A stretch of DNA of 64,000 nt from Lamellibrachia columna (lineage: Eukaryota; Annelida; Polychaeta; Sabellida; Siboglinidae): NCBI GenBank assembly GCA_963662155.1, contig OY759265.1, forward strand, positions 15,451,761 to 15,515,760, written 5' to 3'. Position 1 is the stretch's first letter. Each line of letters begins with the position of its first letter. The translations under genes were made by a program, and so were the position numbers. Of the stretch, positions 8,997-19,664 are shown piece by piece. The notes beneath the pieces are model-generated. The model was given only the letters and a program-made list of their open reading frames with translations, did not search any database and was not told the DNA's origin.

Positions 8997-11870
8997 GTGC
9001 AGGGGGGTTACCTAGAGGTGTCTCAAGCAGAACAAGAGGCCACTAGCACAGATAAACCAATATCAAATCATCCGAAAAACATCACTGAAAAAGGTTATAG
9101 ATGCGTATGTTTAAATGCAAGGAGCATAGTAAATAAGAAAAACGAATTAAACATTATGGTAGAAGATATTGACCCTCACATAATTGGTATAACTGAATCA
9201 TGGGCCAACATAGATATAACAGATGCTGAATTAGGACTGACAGGATATGTAATGTTTAGGAAAGATCGAATAGGAAGAAGGGGCGGGGGAGTTATTTTAT
9301 ATGTTAAAGAATCTATTCAGGCTTATGAAATAAAACTAGAAAGGGAAGCAGATTGCGATGAAGCTGTTTGGTGCAAAATTGTTTCAGGAAATTCAAAATT
9401 AACTATTGGATTAGTTTACCGAAGTCCAAACATAAACGAAGAGGACAACACAAAAATAAAAAACGCTATAAAGGAAGTTAGTAAAGGGGAATGTATCATA
9501 ATGGGAGATTTTAACCATGGACACATACAATGGAATTCTCTAGAGAGCACAGGGATTGAGGACCAACAATTTCTATTTTTAATCCAGGATAGCTTTCTTA
9601 CTCAGCACGTACTAGAACCAACCAGGGGAGAAAATGTATTAGATATAGTTTTGTCATCACAAAAAGAATTAGTGGACAATGTAAAAATATTTGAACCATT
9701 GGGTAATAGTGACCATAATCAAATACATTTTGACATCAATGTAAAATCAGAAAGTAAAAATAAGAAAACGTACAAGAGAAACTTCCACAAAGGTAACTAC
9801 AAAGATATGAGAAAATACTTAGCAAAGCTAGATTGGAATAACATGCTGATGAATAAGACCGCAATTGAATGTTGGAATATTCTAAAATATGAAATTGAGA
9901 GTATCATCGATAAATTTGTTCCCTTCCAAAAACAAGGAAAACGGTGTAGAAAGAAACACTTGTCAAAAGAGGCTATTAGAAAAATAATGCTAAAACAAAC
10001 TATGTGGAGGGTTTATAGGCGTACCAGAAAGGACGAAGACTATGCAAAATACAAAGAGGCACTTAATGCAGCTACAACTGAAATCAGACAATCTAAAAGA
10101 AGCTATGAGCAAAAACTAGCATGTAACATAAAAAATGACAGCAAGAGTTTTTATGCATATGTCAGGAGTAAACAAAACGTACAAGACAAGGTTGGACCTC
10201 TAGAAGACAGTGCTGGAAATATAATATCACAGGGGTTTTTAATGGCGGAAGACCTAAATGGTTACTTCAGTTCAGTGTTTACCAAAGAAGATATTAGTTC
10301 ATTACCAGTTGCTGATGCTAAATTTCAGGGGGCTAAATCTGACTATTTAGGTCCGTTAGTTGTAACTCCAGAATTGGTAGCTAAGAAAATAAAGGCAATG
10401 AAGGATAACAAATCACCGGGAGTGGATGGGATTCCTCCAAAATTACTAATGGAAACAGTAGAACAAATCAGTATACCACTTGCAAGAGTATTCAACTTGT
10501 CATTAAAAGAGGGAGTTGTTCCGTTTGAATGGAAAGAAGCAAACATCATACCATTATTTAAAAAGGGTTCGAGAAATAAGTCAGAGAATTACAGACCAGT
10601 GAGTTTAACGTCAGTGATTTGTAAATTATTAGAAAGGTTAATTAAAGACCATATGGTGGACTTCCTCGTTAAGCATAAATTATTAAATTCATCTCAACAT
10701 GGATTCCTTAAAGCGAGGTCATGCTTAACAAATATGTTATGTTTTTTGGAAGAAATCACTAAGTGGATAGACGTGGGATCGCCAGTAGATATTATCTACT
10801 TAGATTTTCAGAAAGCTTTTGACAAAGTGCCACATCAAAGATTACTACTTAAATTAAAAGCCCATGGTATCGGGGATAGCATAACTGACTGGATAGAACA
10901 ATGGCTGACTGACAGAAGACAACGAGTTGTAGTAGATGGAGAAGTTTCAAATTGGAAATCGGTTTTGAGTGGGGTACCTCAAGGATCAGTATTAGGACCT
11001 ATATTATTCTTAATTTATATCAATGACTTGGACGACAGTATAACAAGTAATGTACTGAAATTTGCGGATGACACAAAACTGTTTAGAAAGGTTAATACTG
11101 ATGGTGATAAACAACATTTACAAAACGATCTAGACAGATTAGTGAAATGGTCTGAGAAATGGCAGATGTTGTTCAATTTTGGGAAATGTAAATGCCTACA
11201 TACAGGACATAGGAACTTGAATGTAAACTATAGAATGGGAGATACTGTTCTGGGTACTACTGTAAAAGAAAAGGACTTAGGAGTTACAATAAGCGCTGAT
11301 ATGAAAGTTTCAGAGCAGTGTGGTATTGCAGCTTCAAAGGGTAATCAAATTCTTGGATTGATTAGAAGAAACATAACATACAAGGGAAAAAAGTTAATTA
11401 TACCTCTTTATAAAGCAATAGTTAGACCTCATTTAGAATACTGTATACAAGCATGGAGACCATATCGTAAGAAGGATATAGATACACTTGAACGCATACA
11501 AAGGAGAGCAACTAAAATGATTCCAGAACTGAGAGACCTTAGTTATGAAGAACGCCTGAAAGAATGTGGTTTAACAACTCTAGAGACAAGGAGGTTAAGA
11601 GGAGATCAGATTGAAGTTTTTAAGATATTGAATGGGTATGAAAATATTGATAGAAATATGTTTTTCTCACTCAAGAAGGATAGCAGAACTAGAGGACATG
11701 AGGTAAAATTAGTAAAGGATCAATGTAGATTGGACATCAGGAAGCACTCGTTCTCACAGAGGACAATAAATGAATGGAACAAATTGTCAACAGATTGTGT
11801 AACTGCTAGCAGCGTGAATATGTTTAAAAACAAGGTTGACACATATCTCAGGAGGGCAGGCTATAAGTAG
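8997..11870 (+). CDS. CR1 ORF2: AP endonuclease and reverse transcriptase
   Basis: About 957 residues if read from the GTG at 8997; the frame is open from 8979 but has no ATG before the endonuclease domain. Residues about 35-250 are an AP-like endonuclease: LNARSIVNKKNEL, ITESW, GDFNHGHIQW (about 170) and a terminal SDHN (about 238). The RT domain has SPGVDGIPP (about 473), NYRPVSLTS, YLDFQKAFDKVPH (about 601), SGVPQGSVLGP and FADDTKLF (about 690). The C-terminal region carries the CR1-typical motifs LYKAIVRPHLEYC, RIQRRATKMI, LSYEERLKE and ETRRLRGDQIEVFKI. It would nick target DNA and prime reverse transcription from it. The catalytic Asp residues are all present. Confidence 0.93.
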   Translation: MQGGYLEVSQAEQEATSTDKPISNHPKNITEKGYRCVCLNARSIVNKKNELNIMVEDIDPHIIGITESWANIDITDAELGLTGYVMFRKDRIGRRGGGVILYVKESIQAYEIKLEREADCDEAVWCKIVSGNSKLTIGLVYRSPNINEEDNTKIKNAIKEVSKGECIIMGDFNHGHIQWNSLESTGIEDQQFLFLIQDSFLTQHVLEPTRGENVLDIVLSSQKELVDNVKIFEPLGNSDHNQIHFDINVKSESKNKKTYKRNFHKGNYKDMRKYLAKLDWNNMLMNKTAIECWNILKYEIESIIDKFVPFQKQGKRCRKKHLSKEAIRKIMLKQTMWRVYRRTRKDEDYAKYKEALNAATTEIRQSKRSYEQKLACNIKNDSKSFYAYVRSKQNVQDKVGPLEDSAGNIISQGFLMAEDLNGYFSSVFTKEDISSLPVADAKFQGAKSDYLGPLVVTPELVAKKIKAMKDNKSPGVDGIPPKLLMETVEQISIPLARVFNLSLKEGVVPFEWKEANIIPLFKKGSRNKSENYRPVSLTSVICKLLERLIKDHMVDFLVKHKLLNSSQHGFLKARSCLTNMLCFLEEITKWIDVGSPVDIIYLDFQKAFDKVPHQRLLLKLKAHGIGDSITDWIEQWLTDRRQRVVVDGEVSNWKSVLSGVPQGSVLGPILFLIYINDLDDSITSNVLKFADDTKLFRKVNTDGDKQHLQNDLDRLVKWSEKWQMLFNFGKCKCLHTGHRNLNVNYRMGDTVLGTTVKEKDLGVTISADMKVSEQCGIAASKGNQILGLIRRNITYKGKKLIIPLYKAIVRPHLEYCIQAWRPYRKKDIDTLERIQRRATKMIPELRDLSYEERLKECGLTTLETRRLRGDQIEVFKILNGYENIDRNMFFSLKKDSRTRGHEVKLVKDQCRLDIRKHSFSQRTINEWNKLSTDCVTASSVNMFKNKVDTYLRRAGYK

Positions 11871-11975
11871 ATGAACATTGTTGGACTCTCGATAAGCCAA
11901 TGGCTTCCTTGTCCACTTGCCATCTGGGCCTTTGGCTTGGATGGCAAATCTTGTTAAATCTTGTTAAATCTTTTG
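11871..11975 (+). repeat. CR1 3' UTR with terminal 10-bp tandem repeat
   Basis: This short 3' UTR includes an imperfect hairpin (GATAAGCCAATGGC and GGCTTGGATGGC are partly complementary) and ends in repeated TTGTTAAATC. The same sequence follows ORF2 in the second copy (26698-26799). CR1-clade RTs recognise such a hairpin-plus-repeat tail instead of poly(A). Confidence 0.8.
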
Positions 11976-12284
11976 TTAAAATTACTTGATTTATTTGATT
12001 AAAATCAATTTAAATAGCGTTTTTATTTAAATCGCTTTATTATAATTATTTAAAGCGAAAGCTTTTTTATTTAAGTAGATTTTTTATGACATGCCTACAT
12101 GTTGTTTGTGAACACGCTCGCAGCATGAACGTGTTTAAAAACAGACTTAAGTTTTCTCATCATACATGTGAATAAACATGCAGACTCGTCGCGACACAAG
12201 TTGTTATCCCTCATTTATCGCCCATATGATTATCCATAATATTGATACGTGTAACTTAATATTTATGGTGAATAGCTGCATTAC

Positions 12285-12371
12285 CTTCTCTTTTTCTGTG
12301 ATCGATATTTGACCACTTGAGACGTTAAAATATGATGCAATCGATGAAATTTCTTTTGTGACGTCTGCCAT
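12285..12371 (-). CDS. EEF1E1: EEF1E1 exon 1 (start codon, 29 codons)
   Basis: First coding exon of eukaryotic translation elongation factor 1 epsilon 1 (AIMP3/p18), a non-catalytic GST-like subunit of the multi-tRNA-synthetase complex that docks methionyl-tRNA synthetase. It opens MADVTKEISSIASYF, similar in length and pattern to the vertebrate N-terminus. The ATG sits in a good context (GCGATGG) and no in-frame ATG lies directly upstream. The exon ends ...ITEKEK, followed by a GTAATG donor in phase 0, which joins to exon 2 (VLCMKTEDG) exactly where the vertebrate protein reads ...QIPVLQTNNG. The N-terminal part is poorly conserved, so the call rests on phase, position and similarity together. 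The intron that follows is about 6.3 kb because a CR1 element is inserted in it. Confidence 0.82.
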
Positions 12372-12560
12372 CGCAACTTCTTCCCCACAATCTAAGCAAG
12401 CACCCTCGATAGATGGCAGCACAGTATTTTGTCATCACGAATCGTGCTGCCACCTTCCGGATTTGTGGTGCACAAATTAGGCCTCGTGCTCTTAAGCACA
12501 TATGGGCACGGACCATAGTCACTTTTCCCATAGACGACCATTATAACGTTCTTGCGTCTA
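12372..12560 (-). promoter_or_regulatory. Putative EEF1E1 5' UTR / proximal promoter
   Basis: This is the stretch directly upstream of the EEF1E1 start codon. It is less AT-rich than its surroundings, with several CpGs and a GCTGCCATC element. No TATA box is obvious. The assignment rests only on position; the transcription start cannot be read from sequence. Confidence 0.35.
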
Positions 12561-13357
12561 CATTGAAAATTTATCCTAATTTTTTTTTTAAATTCACAGA
12601 AAATGACAGACCCACTAAGACACCTGGTGTGTGAAATTCGTGAAAATGACATACCTCCTTTTCGCACAAATTGCTTCAAAGCATGACACCCCTGCATTTC
12701 TGCCATGAAATTCTCCGGTTTCCCAAATATGAGTACATCCTGCCTAACAGCCACTGTGTCCTTACGCAACTAGTATACCTACTGACAAATGGCATCATTT
12801 CAAAGCTTAAATGCTACTGTGCACAAAACATCACTTCCACTCACTCATCCACACAATTTCTGCTCTCACAAATAAACCCTATCTGCACAATGAATTTTTT
12901 CCTTGGGATTCTTTATGTAATGTAATGGCGGATGGATTCTAACTGTGGTCCGTGCCCATATTGAATACATTTATTAGCGCTGTTTGTATTTATATAAAAC
13001 ATTTAATAGATTAAATAAATGATAATAAACTAGAAAACTAAAGTCATTTTGTCTCAGTCAAACAAACATTAAAAATAAGTACTCTGTAAATAGTGTAATT
13101 CATAAATTTAAAGTGATTCTTATTATGATATTCCTTTAATTATAATGCATTTTCAAAAAACTTACCCATTACCCATAACCCTTCAGTCGGTCTAAGTGCC
13201 ATCAAGGAGTCCGGAATTTGATCAGCATAATATGCACTTAATAAGGCTTCTTTGACATTTCTGAACATTTGATCAATAAAATTTTTATTAATCATGTGAT
13301 GAAACAGAAAGAGATAGCACATATGGAATACTGCTGCAATTATAGATTCCATATGTG

Positions 13358-14700
13358 CTATCTCTTTCTAACAATTCTTTTAACTTCGAACATTTCATAA
13401 TGCTTGCCCACCAACCCGGACATTTCAGCCTTAACATTTGAAGGAAGTGGAACATTTAAGACCCAGACACTTTGGCCCTGGACATGTTGGCCTCTATGTC
13501 TGAAGGCGTTGGAACAGTTCAGTGATAGATGTTTCTGCCAGGAATATTTCGTTCTGTGTGTTTCGAGGTAGATGGGGCATCTTGGCCACAGACATTTCTG
13601 TCCCAAATTTTTTTTTTGTGTGTTTGAAGCATGTGGCACATTTTGGCCCTGGACGTTTCTGAACCGAATATTTCATTCTGTGTATCTGAAATAGGTGGGA
13701 CATTTTGACCCCAGACATTTCTGCGCTGAATATTTCATCATGTGTGTTTGAAGTAGGTGGCACATTTTGGCCCAGGTGTGTTTCAAGGTAGACGGGGCAT
13801 TTTGACCCCCAACGTTTCTGTCCCAAATATTTTGTTCTGGTTTTTTAAGTAGGTGGGACATTTTAACCCTGTACCTTTCTGCCCCGAATATTTTGCTGTG
13901 TGTGTTTGAAGTAGGTGGCACATTTTGGTCCTAAACATTTCTGGCTCAAATACTTTGTTCTGTGTGTTTGAAGTAGGTGGCACATTTTGATCCTAAACAT
14001 TTCTGGCTTAAATACTTTGTTCTGTGTGTTTGAAGTAGGTGGCACGATTTGGCCTTGGACATTTATTCCCCGAATATGAAGGAATTCTGTGTGCTTGAAG
14101 TATTTGGAACATTGTTGCCATGGGCGTTTCTGACCTGAATATGAAAACTGTGTTTCAATGTAGATGAGACATTTTGCCACAAATATTTTGTCCTATGTTT
14201 CAAGATAGATGGGGCATTTTGACCCCAGTCGTTTCTGCCCCGAATGTTTCATTCTGTGTGTTTCAATGTAGATTGGGCATTTTGACCTCGGACGTTTCTG
14301 CTACAAATATTTCACTCTGTGTGTTTGAAGAAGGTAGCACATAGTTTGGCCCTGGACGTTTCTGCATCGAATATTTCATCTTGTGTGTTTCAAGGCTGTG
14401 GACCATTTTGGTACCGGACATTTTGGCTCCACACATTTCACCCCCAATGGGACATTTTACCCCAAATATTTTGTTCAAGGTAGATGGGGCATTTTGACCG
14501 CAATCGTTTCTGCCCTGAATATGTCATTCTGCGCGTTTCAAGGCAGATGGGGCATTTTGACCCCGGGGATTTCTGCCACAAATATTTCGTGCTGTGTGTT
14601 TGAAGTAGGTTTCTTGTGTGTTTCAAATCCATGAACCATTTCTGCAGTGGACATTTTGGCTCGGACGTTTCAGCCCTGAATATTTCATCATGAAGGTGTG
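13358..14700. repeat. Diverged minisatellite, about 62-bp unit
   Basis: Roughly twenty units, each with a GTGTTTGAAGTAGGTGGCAC-like block, CATTTTGGCCCTGGACGTTT-like block and an AATATTTCATTCTGTG block. The two most alike neighbours lie at 13917-14040 with a 62-bp period. Most units differ by substitutions and small indels, so the array is old. Overlapping minus-strand frames of 60-110 codons are open by chance of the unit. It lies between the NFI 3' end and EEF1E1. Confidence 0.88.
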
Positions 14701-16380
14701 AAGGATGTACAATACATTGCTATTGTAAAGATTTTATTCGTGAACGGCCACATCGACACCTAATAGCGCCAACAGAATACGGCTTGAAACACAGCTGTTC
14801 ACTTGATTTTTCACCACGATGCAAATTAAATCAGCTTAATAATACATGCAGGTGATACATGATAGCGTTGTTCCTAGTCTTGGCTTACACGGGTTAGAAG
14901 GTCAGTCTCTCGTACAGCCAACACATACAAACTCCTATAAATAAAATATCGCTACTAAACTCAATTTCCTCTTTTTTACATTCCTGAACAAATTCAGAGA
15001 TGATTAATAATTCTAACAAACAGCTCTGCTGGAAAGGATTTGTTGCCGGGAATACATTTAAAAAAATTTTTTTTATACACTTTGTAAAGCGAATTTCAAC
15101 TTAGGTGCCTGAATGAAATATTTCCAGCATTACGTAGCGTTTTTATTATCCCGCCTTTCATGCAGGGTGAGATTCTTCCATATTAAATAAACCGCAGACA
15201 ATGAACAGCAGCTTCCGAAATAAATAATTTATACAAAGAATAAGCGGTTGATAGTGCACTCGTTTAGGGTCGTTATTTAATGTTAACTGTAAATCTCTTC
15301 AGATTAATGACTGTATCAAAGCTAGTGTGGATCTGTCCATAACAGTCCACTACAATGGCAACCAAGCCGGGTCTCTCTGCACACAATTCCTCACATGCCC
15401 AATTACACAGATTCGTGTGCATTAAATCACAAGAATCAGTACTTTCGAAATAATTACAAACTTTGCACGTCCGTTTTTTATTTTGTACGTTCAATGTATG
15501 AGCATACGAATTACAAAATGGTTGGACTTTCAAGTTCGCAAGTATTTATAATACGGATTTTGGGTAATGCCGGCTAGAATTCACAGTACAGTTCGGCATG
15601 ACACGGCTTATGTGCTCGGTTCTGTTTATGTGCCTACGTGGAGCTCACTGACGAGCGCGTCCTCGTATGCTGGCTCCTCGTTTCTCACTGCTACTCTCAA
15701 TAAATTAAACTGTTATGTATACACAAACACATATGTACACGGACCCCCGCGGGGGGGGATCCTCCTGTCTAATCTTCTCCCAGACCCCTCCCAATCCCAT
15801 CGAGCCAACCAAGTGTGTAGTATTAATAACAACAAAGTGGAAGCACGGACAGTCACATACAGTTGGCCTTGAATCACCACAATACCGCACCGCCTCCTTT
15901 TGGTGTGCCAACGAGTCGGGGCAACCCCTCGTGAGATTTATAGCTATTTATAGTTTTTTTGTCTAGCAATAAGTAGTAGTTTCAAACGACGTCTGAGTTT
16001 GTACTTTTCTCATAATTCCACATTTTCTCAGATATGTATGCTAATAACAAATGGAAATAGGTTTACATGAATAAATGTCACCATACTTGGAACAAATGTG
16101 AGTTGCATTTAAAAGATACTTCTGGCCTTGTTATTCGCTATGAATGCGAAACAACTTCAACAGCGGCGTTCATTAATCTAAGTAATTAGCAAAAAAGTCA
16201 ACCATAATTTAGGATTCAGTCATATTTTATATTCACGTCTTACATAAGTGGCATGCCTAGATTTGTAACGATATTGCATATTTTCTATAACAGTCCCTAT
16301 GTGTAACATAACATAAATTTCATTGCAACCATGAAAATTATTAGCAGACCATGTGTTGCCTGCCGGCATGTTGATATGAC
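14700..16380. other. No gene recognised; contains a GC-rich island
   Basis: Mostly AT-rich unique-looking DNA. Positions about 15600-15930 are clearly GC-richer and include ACCCCCGCGGGGGGG-like palindrome sequence. No exon with convincing splice signals or homology was recognised. Confidence 0.4.
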
Positions 16381-16384
16381 TTAG

Positions 16385-16432
16385 GACATACGTGACTGTA
16401 CGTGACTGTACGTGACTGTATGTGACTGTACA
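16385..16432. repeat. 10-bp tandem repeat CGTGACTGTA
   Basis: Four copies, the last with TGTGACTGTA. Adjacent (TAG)n trinucleotide tract at 16548-16600. Confidence 0.8.
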
Positions 16433-17814
16433 TGCATCCTGTGCCCAATAATAATCCAATGAAAGAGTCCTGCTCTGCATAACACACACTGCACCGTCCA
16501 ACCCTGTCTATAAAATTACATAACATTGGAAATATACATCATAATAATAGTAGTTGTAGTAGTAGCCATAATAGTAGTAGTAGTAGTAATAACATAGTAA
16601 TACAGTACTGCCAGTTAGCAGCATGTATAAACATAATAAAACAGGGTCAGAGGCAAAGCAGAGTACCTGTGATTGGCTAACATTGCAATGATACATGCAG
16701 CACCACCTGCTGATAACATTTTGATATGTAAAATTGCTGTCAGACCAGTTGGAGAATTACCATTGCTTTTACAGACTGTTTACAAATATAAGCCAAACTG
16801 AAGACACCGTAACAAATACACACTGCGAAACAGCACTGTGGTACAATAGGCCTTCTCCGGTTATTAAATAAATAATAAGCTAACTAACTTGGGGAAACAA
16901 CAACTATTCAGTTTATGAAATTGCATAGCTGTGCAAGCTCGGACATGTGTTGTTTTTATGTACATAATCGAAAAAACTACCTCCCCATGTCCCCACCCCG
17001 GTCTGCTTGCCACCCACCCCCCCCACAGTACCCCACAGATTCTTTGGATTTCATCATAATAATACCTGTTCATAGTCAATGCTATACACAGACCCCCTTG
17101 ACATTCTGTACACAATGACCAGATGGACACTGGCGCCGGACACAACATAAACCAAACAGATCATCATTTGTTCAGTTTTCTAACATTTCCACCCCCTTGC
17201 TCGTGAGAGGTCTTCGGAGACACCCAACTAAATTAAACTATTGAAATTTATTAATTTCCTTCCTTATCAGACGTCTGATCTTATTCAAAAACATAACACA
17301 GCATGTGCCAAGGGAAGCAAGAAACAGTTTGTTGTGCATTAGCTGGTCATATGTACGTCTTACACAATATCTGCTGTCATAACAAATACGCCCATGCATT
17401 GACACCCGCAAAACAATCGAAAATGTTGACTCGTCCAAAAAATAACAATAATTCATCATAAAAATGCAATTAGAAAATGTCTTAATAATTTGATTCTCCA
17501 CAGTGAAATACAACCTTCATATCTTCCCCGCACCCTGAGAATTCCAGCCCGATCCGTCCGTGCCCTCATCGATGTTGATCGACATGAGTGAGCAACAACC
17601 AGCACAACAACTAAGTCACTTTGGTGCCCTTCACAACAACTAACAAGGAACAACAACATTAGTAGTCACAGCCTATTGTCAGAAAATAATGACCCAGAGA
17701 TTGTATCAATACAGACACCTAGCAGATATTGTATATACATGTGGCCTAAGTTGAGAAAACATCATAACACTAGACAAATCCAAAACTAGACAAATCCTGT
17801 CTCAACGCAGAGAG

Positions 17815-18165
17815 CAAGTTGATGTTGTCTCAACAAGTCAATGTTGTCTCGCTGTTAAATATATGTATCAACACCAAGATAACATAGTCTCAACACTAAG
17901 TCAATGTTGTCTCGCTGTTAAATATATGTATCAACACCAAGATAACATAGTCTTAACTTGTTCTCTCAGTGTTAAATAGATGTATCAACACCAAGACATC
18001 ATTGTCTCAACACTAAGCCAATGTTCTCTCAATGTTAAATAGATGCTGTATTAACACCAAGATAACATTGTCTCAACACCAAGCCAATGTTCTCTCAGTG
18101 TTAAATAGATGCTGTATTAACACCAAGATAACATTGTCTCAACACCAAGCCAATGTTGCTTCACC
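17815..18165. repeat. Minisatellite, 60-75 bp unit
   Basis: Five to six units sharing TCAACACCAAGATAACAT, GTCTCAACAC and GTTAAATAGATG. The first two full units are 63 bp apart, and later ones are longer by insertion of GCTGTATTA. The flanking 16600-17815 stretch shows no gene. Confidence 0.85.
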
Positions 18166-18169
18166 CGAG

Positions 18170-18407
18170 GCAGTTGTTTCACAACAAATATGTGCTTTAG
18201 CAGCAACACATGAACGAAACCTTTCTAAAAACACCATTGTCTGTTTAAATGTAGCCGAAACTGCAGCAGTGATGTTGTGAACAGTGAATATATAGCCAAT
18301 TTTAAATGTCATATCAAACTAAAGACTTAAAACAGGAAACCGCCAGGTTTGCCATGTATTAAAACTGAACCTACCATTGCAATGTTCGTCCTAGTGATGT
18401 CAGACAG

Positions 18408-18449
<42 letters not shown>

Positions 18450-19650
18450 TGTATATAATAACATTTGACTATGATATGCTTAACAAGTACAAACACACCC
18501 ACACATATGTACAGACAGGCACGCCGTTAAAAAAGCATGTGTGTCGACATGGAAACAAAATGCATCACGAGGTCTGCAGCCAAAGCAGTAACTAGTCTCG
18601 ACCTAATGCAGGCATAACAGCCGCCACTTGCATAGAATCATTTAGCTGACCAGTGGCCAGTCCACAACGAACCTAATGTCCACCTTCACCCCCCCCAGGG
18701 ACAGCCGGGTATGTTCCCCTTTACAGAGTTATCACACACACACACACGCACACGCACGCACCACAATCACCCATGCTTTTATCACAACGATGCCAAGTTG
18801 TGACCAACCCTAGAAACAACTCTCAACGTCTCCACATCAGGTAAATGCACACACAGCATTGAGGTATACGTTCATCGGCAGCCTTCATATTGCTACTAAG
18901 TAACCATGGTAACTACGATCTACTCAATACTGCATCGGCAATGTAGCAAATATGCCACTGCTTTGTCCGTTTTCATCTTGCTCTCTTGTTCCGTCTCCCA
19001 ATCTGCAGGTTACTGAGTTCTGCGACAGCTGCGTTGTCATAACAACCATCATACATAGGATGACGTCTGCAATATTAAATCAGTCATTCTACCTGGCATT
19101 GCTATGGCAACGATGCCAGAGACAGCAACAACATGACAATGCTATATTTGTCGCGAATGTTTGCACGGTGTTATCAACATCGTCACCGTCAATGTCAACA
19201 CTGTCTGTCACTGTAGGTGCAATCTGAGAGTGAGAGAATTCCCTAGGAGCCTGTGTGCTTGTTGGCGCTTGCACCCGATTGGCCACCTGCATTGCTCGCA
19301 TCCATTGGCTCGTTATGACTCGGCATCAGGTGCAGAAATCGCTCTGGAAAAACAAGTGGTGCACTCTTGTACACAATATGCATGGCTTCGTGGCTTCTCA
19401 ATTAAACATCTACCGCAAGATAATCCATTGTTATATGTATGAAATAAGTAAGAAAAACATCTAGAATGTTATGAAATTATTGTTGTATTGTATACTTGCA
19501 TGTGGAGAAATTACTACTCTTTAAAATAAACACAACTTGTAATTGTCAATATTGAATAGTTTTTTTCTACAGATTTTTTAACACAAGGAGGTAAAATCGC
19601 TAAAAATTTGCCAGAAATCCGGAACAGGGGAGCATGTTTTTATAAAATCC
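18170..19650. other. No firm gene; possible NFI terminal exon near 19.1 kb
   Basis: Contains (TA)n at 18415-18445 and a CA/CG-rich microsatellite at 18734-18760. On the minus strand, an acceptor ending CACCTACAG near 19221 would join NFI exon 21143-21368 in phase to give DVTDSVDIDGDDVDNTV and an in-frame TAG near 19090. An upstream AG (CTCTCAG) competes and gives a much shorter tail. Neither can be confirmed. Confidence 0.25.
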
Positions 19651-19664
19651 TGGGGCCTAATGGG

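Larger units (their letters stand above)
7600..11975 (+). mobile_element. CR1-clade non-LTR retrotransposon, apparently intact
   Basis: This element has two long ORFs (7702-8994 and an ORF2 frame to 11870). A short 3' UTR ends in a tandem repeat of a 10-bp unit (TTGTTAAATC, about 11946-11975), the usual short-repeat 3' end of CR1 elements. It lies in intron 1 of EEF1E1, antisense to the gene. The 5' boundary is not visible; 7600 is only an estimate. The same 3' UTR and terminal repeat recur at the end of the copy at 24016-26799, which confirms the 3' limit. Neither ORF has an internal stop, so the copy looks recent and perhaps competent. Confidence 0.9.

Noticed and set aside
13358..14180. 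Minus-strand frames with repeated Cys/His (zinc-finger-like look)
   Set aside because: They follow the 62-bp satellite period in shifting frames and lack zinc-finger spacing.
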